Positions 57,700-64,000 of a stretch of DNA of 64,000 nt are shown here, one piece after another. Where the stretch lies: contig CAXARI010000118.1 in assembly GCA_963971225.1 (NCBI GenBank), positions 248,001 through 312,000 of the forward strand, in the 5' to 3' direction. How positions within the stretch are numbered: the stretch's first letter is position 1; every line of letters starts with the position of its first letter. This DNA comes from Melieria omissa (Eukaryota > Arthropoda > Insecta > Diptera > Ulidiidae). A program made the position numbers and the translations under genes. The notes beneath the pieces are model-generated. The model saw nothing but the letters and a program-made list of their open reading frames with translations, had not been told where the DNA came from and made no database searches.

Positions 57700-57766
57700 A
57701 AGTGTAGATACAAGCGAAGCGTAAATCTGCGAAATAAAGCGATTGTTAGTTTTGACTACGTTGCGC
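57700..57766 (+). other. LTR remnant and array inversion junction
   Basis: The first ~20 bases match the solo LTR just after its GGTAACA, and similarity fades after AATAAAG. At 57767 (TGGTCGATATCAC) satellite sequence restarts on the opposite strand. Confidence 0.7.
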
Positions 57767-59155
57767 TGGTCGATATCACTATTCCACAACGAAATTCTCC
57801 TGCATTATTTGAGATAGCGAGAAGATTGACCCCATTTATGAAAGCTCAAAACTCCAGCTGGGGTTTTAAGGTTATTATTTTTTCTATAAACCTAGAATCA
57901 TCATATTTTACAAGCATTTTATCGATTTTGCAGTAGGCAGCCATTTAATGTCACTCCTGCGCATCAATCTGTTCACGATTGCCGAATAGTAATGAAATTA
58001 TTGATTTAATTTGATAAAGCTGCAATCTCTAGCTACATTTTAAGGGGTTTTTTATTAACGTAACCCATACCGTTTGGAACATATAAGCACTTTAGTGGTG
58101 AGTGTGTATTTTGTAATAGGCAGTTTTTCAATGTTATCCTTGCGCATCGATATGCTCATTATTCCTGAAGGATAATGAAAAGTTAGGGACCAATATAGAA
58201 AGCATAAGACTCTGGCTAAATTTTAAGGGGTCAATTATTAATATGCACTTATGCATTTGGTGTTGACAAGCATTTTATTGGTTGCACACAAGTAGTAATT
58301 TTTTCAAAGTCACCGTTCCAAATCGATTTGCTTTCGAACCTTGGGGTATAGAAGGATGATTGATACCATTATAGAAAGCAAACGAGTCTAGCTAAATAAT
58401 AAGGCATAATATTATTAAAATCCGTTAACGGGTCGAGATTTAACAGCCATAATTTCGATCATGCTGCCAGTGTGATATTTTTTTTATTTACCAAATTAGT
58501 GAAAGGTGGTCACTCTGGCTTAATTTTGACGCCATTTTGATTAAAGCGATTGTTCGTACTTAGGTTTCACAAGCGTTTAATTGGTTATATAGATCAGAGG
58601 TGCATTCTTTCAATCAGTGTATGAAAAAAAATTAGCTGCTTTTGTTGTTGTAGTTTTTGTGTGTATGCTTTCTTGTATTGGCGATTGGTTGGCCTTTCGG
58701 CAATGACAAATGGGAACATTATATTTTTTTCACTTATAATTTTAAGGGTCAAGCGAAATGCACAATGTGCTTTCAACTAATTCAATTAATTAAATAATTT
58801 GTTTTAAATATTGGTTTTTGCTTTTCCATAAGAAGAATTTGGGCACCCCTGATATAGATGTATCATGTGGTCGATATCATTTTGCCACAAGGAAATTCTC
58901 CTGCATTATTTGAGATAGCGAGAAGATTGACCCCATTTATGAAAGCTCAAAACTCCAGCTAGGTTTTAAGGTTATTATTTTTTCTATAAACCTAGAATCA
59001 TCATATTTTACAAGCATTTTATCGATTTTGCAGTAGGCAGTCATTTAATGTCACTCTTGCGCATCGATGTGTTCATGATTGCCGAATAGTAATCAAATTA
59101 TTGATTTAATTTGATAAAGCTGCGATCTCTAGCTACATTTTAAGGGGTTTTGTAT
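57767..59155 (-). repeat. Satellite array block 6, inverted orientation
   Basis: The monomer reads on the minus strand (landmark complement at 58757). About 80 bp are missing near 58619 (CAATCAGT joined to GTATGAAAAAA), and a smaller gap lies near 58804. No gene is seen. Confidence 0.95.
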
Positions 59156-59575
59156 TGATACGATGAGAGATTCTGTGCCGCACTGTACAGGAATGCCTTT
59201 CTCCGCACGAATGTTTTCCAAGCATACTTTTAGGCATGCACTGTGAAGTACAGCAAAACTGTTATAAATTCGCTTGGTATAGTCCGATAGGGCAAGGATG
59301 GTTCTCGAAATGGGCTGTGCGAGAATGGTCGAGCCCTTTCCAATTAGAAGTTGCAAGAAACTTCGGCGCGATAAGAAAATTGGTATAAAAGCAGCAGTGG
59401 CAGCGCAAGGGGTCGAGTCTGTGTTGAGCGAGCAAAGTGGTAACAAGTGTAGATACAAGCAAAGTGTAATACTGTAAATAAAGTTAGTTTCTGATTGTTG
59501 ATTTTTGCTGAGTAACTGAAGTTGTTTTATTTTCAAAACCAATCCAAACGAACCTGTGAAGTAATTTTCGTAACA
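59156..59575 (+). repeat. Solo LTR, 420 bp
   Basis: Begins TGATACGATGAG, ends TTTTCGTAACA (TG...CA), and is flanked by GTAT on both sides (59152-59155 and 59576-59579). A 4-bp duplication suits a Gypsy-type element. Internal sequence and second LTR are absent, the usual result of LTR-LTR recombination. It contains TATAAAA and AATAAA signals in the order expected of an LTR. Minus-strand ORFs across it (for example 59129-59683) are incidental. Confidence 0.85.
59384..59390 (+). promoter_or_regulatory. TATA box of the solo LTR
   Basis: TATAAAA followed by GCAGCAGTGG, about 230 bp into the LTR, with AATAAA at 59477-59482 some 90 bp downstream. The order fits a U3-R promoter and poly(A) layout. 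Confidence 0.55.
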
Positions 59576-62500
59576 GTATTTACGTAACCCATACCGTTTG
59601 GAATCTATAAGCACTTTAGTGGTGAGTGTGTATTTTGTAATAGGCAGTTTTTCAATGTTATCCTTGCGCATCGATATGCTCATTATTCCTGAAGGATAAT
59701 GAAAAGTTAGGGACCAATATAGAAAGCATAAGACTCTGGCTAAATTTTAAGGGGTCAATTATTAATATGCACTTATGCATTTGGTGTTGACAAGCATTTT
59801 AGTGGTTGCACCCAAGTAGCAATTTTTTCAAAGTCACCGTTCCAAATCGATTTGCTTTCGAACCTTGGTGTATAGAAGGATGATTGATACCATTATAGAA
59901 AGCATACGAGTCTAGCTAAATAATAAGGCATAATATTATTAAAATCCGTTAACGGGTCGAGAGTTAACAGCCATAATTTCGATCATGCTGCCGGTGGGAT
60001 ATTTTTGTATTTACCAAATTGGTCAAAGGTGGTCAGTCTGGCTTAATTTTGACGCCATTTTGATTAAAGTGATTGTGCGTACTTAGGTTCCACAATCATT
60101 TGATTGATTATATAGATCAGAGGTGCATTCTTTCAATCAGTCGTTGTTGTGACAGCAACGAAGCAACACGTGTGGGGGCTGCGCGGATTTTTGTTTTGTT
60201 GTCTCAAGAAATTGTATGTATGAAAAAAAATTAGATGCTTTTGTTGTTGTAGTGTTTGTTTTGGCGATTGGTTGGCCTTTCGGCAATGACAAATGGGAAC
60301 ATTATATTTTTTCACTTATAATTTTAAGGGTCAAGCGAAATGCACAATGTGCTTTCAACTAATTCAATTAATTAAATAATTTGTTTGCATTTTTTGGGCA
60401 ACTTTACATGTATTGGTTTTTGCTTTTCCATAAGAAGATTTTGGGCACCCCTGATATAGATGTATCATGTGGTCGATATCACTTTTCCACAACGAAATTC
60501 TCCTGCATTATTTGAGATAGCGAGAAGATTGACCCCATTTATGAAAGCTCAAAACTCCAGCTAGGTTTTAGGGTTATTATTTTTCTAAACCTAGAATCAT
60601 CATATTTTACAAGCATTTTATCGATTTTGCAGTAGGCAGCCATTTAATGTCACTCTTGCGCATCGATCTGTTCATGATTGCCGAATAGTAATCAAATTAT
60701 TGATTTGATTTGATAAAGCTGCAATCTCTAGCTACATTTTAAGGGGTTTTCTACCCATACCGTTTGGAATCTATAAGGACTTTAGTGGTGAGTGTGTATT
60801 TTGTAATAGGCAGTTTTTCAATGTTATCCTTGCGCATCGATATGCTATTATTCCTGAAGGATAATGAAATGTTAGGGACCAATATAGAAAGCATAAGACT
60901 CTGGCTAAATTTTAAGGGGTCAATTATTAAAATGCACTTATGCATTTGGTGTTGACAAGCATTTTAATGGTTGCACCCAAGTAGCAATTTTTTCAAAGTC
61001 ACCGTTCCAAATCGATTTGCTTTCGAACCTTGGGGTATAGAAGGATGACTGATACCATTATAGAAAGCATACGAGTCTAGCTAAATAATAAGGCATAATA
61101 TTATTAAAATCCGTTAACGGGTCGAGATTTAACAGCCATAATTTCGATCATGCTGCCGGTGGGATATTTTTTTTATTTACCAAATTGGTGAAAGGTGGTC
61201 ACTCTGGCTTAATTTTGACGCCATTTTGATTAAAGTGATTGTGCGTACTTAGGTTCCACAAGCATTTGATTGATTATAAGATCAGAGGTGCATTCTTTCA
61301 ATCAGTCGTTGTTGTGACAGCAACGAAGCAACACGTGTGGGGGCTGCGCGGATTTTTGTTTTGTTGCCTCAAGAAATTCTATGTATGAAAAAAAATTAGA
61401 TGCTTTTGTTGTTGTAGTTTTTGTGTTGGCGATTGGTTGGCCTTTCGGCAATGACAAATGGGAACATAATATTTTTTTCACTTATAATTTTAAGGGTCAA
61501 GCGAAATGCACAATGTGCTTTCAACTAATTAAATAATTTGTTTGAATTTTTTTTGGGCAACTTTACATGTATTGGTTTTTGCTTTTCCATAAGAAGATTT
61601 TGGGCACCCCTGATATAGATGTATCATGTGGTCGATATCACTTTTCCACAACGAAATTCTCCTGCACTATCTGAGATAGCGAGAAGATTGACCCCATTTA
61701 TGAAAGCTCAAAACTCCAGCTAGGTTTTAAGGTTATTATTTTTTCTATAAACCTAGAATCATCATATTTTACAAGCATTTTATCGATTTTGTAGTAGGCA
61801 GCCATTTAATGTCACTTTTGCGCATCGATCTGTTCATGATTACGGAATAGTAATCCAATTATTGATTTAATTTGATAAAGCTGCAATCTCTAGCTACATT
61901 TTAAGGGGTTTTTTATTAACGTAACCCATACCGTTTGGAATCTATAAGCACTTTAGTGGTGAGTGTGTATTTTGTAATAGGCAGTTTTTCAATGTTATCC
62001 TTTCCCATCGATATGCTCATTATTCCTGAAGGATAATGAAATGTTAGGGACCAATATAGAAAGCATAAGACTCTGGCTAAATTTTAAGGGGTCAATTATT
62101 AATATGCACTTATGCATTTGGTGTTGACAAGCATTTTAGTGGTCGCACCCAAGTAGCAATTTTTTCAAAGTCACCGTTCAAAATCGATTTGCTTTCGAAC
62201 CTTGGGGTATAGAAGGATGATTGATACCATTATAGAAAGCATACGAGTCTAGCTAAATAATAAGGCATAATATTATTAAAATCCGTTAACGGGTCGAGAG
62301 TTAACAGCCATAATTTCGATCATGCTGCCGGTGGGATATTTTTTTTATTTACCAAATTGGTTAAAGGTGGTCACTCTGGCTTAATTTTGACGCCATTTTG
62401 ATTAAAGTGATTGTGCGTACTTAGGTTCCACAAGCATTTGATTGGTTATATAGATCAGAGGTGCATTCTTTCAATCAGTCGTTGTTGTGACAGCAACGAA

Positions 62501-64000
62501 GCAACACGTGTGGGGGCTGCGCGGATTTTTGTTTTGTTGCCTCAAGAAATTGTATGTATGAAAAAAAATTAGATGCTTTTGTTGTTGTAGTTTTTGTGTG
62601 TATGCTTTTTTGTGTTGGCGATTGGTTGGCCTTTCGGCAATGACAAATGGGAACATTATAGTTTTTTCACTTATAATTTTAATGGTGAAGCGAAATGCAC
62701 AATGTGCTTTCAACTAATTAAATAATTTGTTTGAATTTTTTTTGGGCAACTTTACATGTATTGGTTTTTGCTTTTCCATAAGAAGATTTTGGGCACCCCC
62801 TGATATAGATGTATCATGTGGTCGATATCACTTTTCCACAACGAAATTCTCCTGCATTATTTGAGATAGCGAGAAGATTGACCCCATTTATGAAAGCTCA
62901 AAACTCCAGCTAGGTTTTAAGGTTATTATTTTTTCTATAAACCTAGAATCATCATATTTTACAAGCATTTTATCGATTTTGCAGTAGGCAGCCATTTAAT
63001 GTCACTCTTGCGCATCGATCTGTTCATGATTGCCGAATAGTAATCAAATTATTGATTTAATTTGATAAAGCTGCAATCTCTAGCTACATTTTAAGGGGTT
63101 TTTTATTAACGTAACCCATACCGTTTGGAATCTATAAGCACTTTAGTGGTGAGTGTGTATTTTGTAATCGGCAGTTTTTCAATGTTATCCTTGCGCATCG
63201 ATATGCTCATTATTCCTGAGGGATAATGAAAAGTTAGGGACCAATATAGAAAGCATAAGACTCTGGCTAAATTTTAAGGGGTCAATTATTAATATGCACT
63301 TATGCATTTGGTGTTGACAAGCATTTTAGTGGTCGCACCCAAGTAGCAATTTTTTCAAAGTCACCGTTCCAAATTGATTTGCTTTCGAACCTTGGGGTAT
63401 AGAAGGATGATTGATACCATTATAGAAAGCATACGAGTCTAGCTAAATAATAAGGCATAATATTATTAAAATCCGTTAACGGGTCGAGATTTAAGAGCCA
63501 TAATTTCGATCATGCTGCCGGTGGGATATTTTTTTTATTTACCAAATTGGTGAAAGGTGGTCACTCTGGCTTAATTTTGACGCCATTTTGATTAAAGTGA
63601 TTGTGCGTACTTAGGTTCCACAAGCATTTGATTGGTTATATAGATCAGAGGTGCATTCTTTCAATCAGTCGTTGTTGTGACAGCAACGAAGCAACACGTG
63701 TGGGGGCTGCGCGGATTTTTGTTTTGTTGTCTCAAGAAATTGTATGTATGAAAAAAAATTAGATGCTTTTGTTGTTGTAGTGTTTGTTTTGGCGATTGGT
63801 TGGCCTTTCGGCAATGACAAATGGGAACATTATATTTTTTCACTTATAATTTTAAGGGTCAAGCGAAATGCACAATGTGCTTTCAACTAATTCAATTAAT
63901 TAAATAATTTGTTTGCATTTTTTGGGCAACTTTACATGTATTGGTTTTTGCTTTTCCATAAGAAGATTTTGGGCACCCCTGATATAGATGTATCATGTGG
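59576..64000 (-). repeat. Satellite array block 7, inverted orientation, to window end
   Basis: Landmark complements (AATGCACAAT) at 60339, 61505, 62694 and 63867, spacing 1166, 1189 and 1173 bp. Copies at 60339 and 63867 share private variants (TAGTGTTTGTTTTGGCG, and TTGTCTCAAG), 3,528 bp apart, so a three-monomer period is likely in this arm as well. The array continues beyond 64000. Confidence 0.96.

Noticed and set aside
57396..57700. GGTTAGGTC words resembling the insect telomere repeat TTAGG
   Set aside because: Only three dispersed occurrences, each in a 93-bp repeat and never in a tandem TTAGG run. Flies generally lack this telomere repeat.
1002..64000. CRISPR-like array
   Set aside because: Repeats are over 1 kb with no short repeat-spacer pattern, and the DNA is eukaryotic.

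Overview
The window comes from a eukaryotic genome, most likely an insect and probably a higher fly. The reasons are a very A+T-rich satellite, a jockey-clade non-LTR element, an Osvaldo/Ulysses-type Gypsy element primed by tRNA-Lys, piggyBac, pogo-like and hAT transposons, a tRNA-derived SINE, and one candidate intron of only 57 bp with GT-AG ends. I find no convincing single-copy host gene. The segment looks like heterochromatin: a long satellite array broken up by transposable elements (TEs).

The backbone is a tandem repeat with a monomer of about 1.17-1.19 kb. I located 35 copies of one landmark: 30 in + orientation (about 1.0-56.4 kb) and 5 in - orientation (57.8-64.0 kb). The monomer is composite. 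It consists of five diverged subrepeats of about 127-183 bp (about 830 bp in all), and one of them is split by a 336-339 bp hAT-like miniature element flanked by a perfect 8-bp duplication (ATCTATAT). Removing that element and one duplication copy restores the subrepeat spacing. Above the monomer there is a three-monomer higher-order repeat of 3,523 bp (about 45.7-55.9 kb).

Layout: 1-997, decayed piggyBac end; 1,002-19,853, satellite with three copies of one 549-bp inverted-repeat element at the same monomer position, plus a SINE at 11.2-11.5 kb; 19,854-30,369, full-length Gypsy/Osvaldo-type retrotransposon on the - strand with two 2,493-bp LTRs and a Gag that carries an N-terminal RING-H2 finger; 30,370-34,487, satellite; 34,488-42,253, a single monomer holding a pogo-like element (with a hAT element inside it), a jockey element and a TTAA-flanked miniature element; 42,254-56,389, satellite with a 759-bp palindrome-bearing element at 47.1-47.9 kb; 56,390-57,766, an LTR fragment interrupted by an unclassified 1-kb insertion, where array orientation flips; 57,767-64,000, inverted satellite with a solo LTR at 59,156-59,575.

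The protein-coding content is retrotransposon machinery: Gag, protease-RT, RNase H-integrase, and jockey ORF1 and ORF2. Fragments of piggyBac, pogo and hAT transposases are also present. The Gypsy pol and jockey ORF2 each carry frame disruptions, so neither copy looks autonomous as read. The main points of interest are the layered origin of the satellite from a TE insertion and the RING-Gag fusion.
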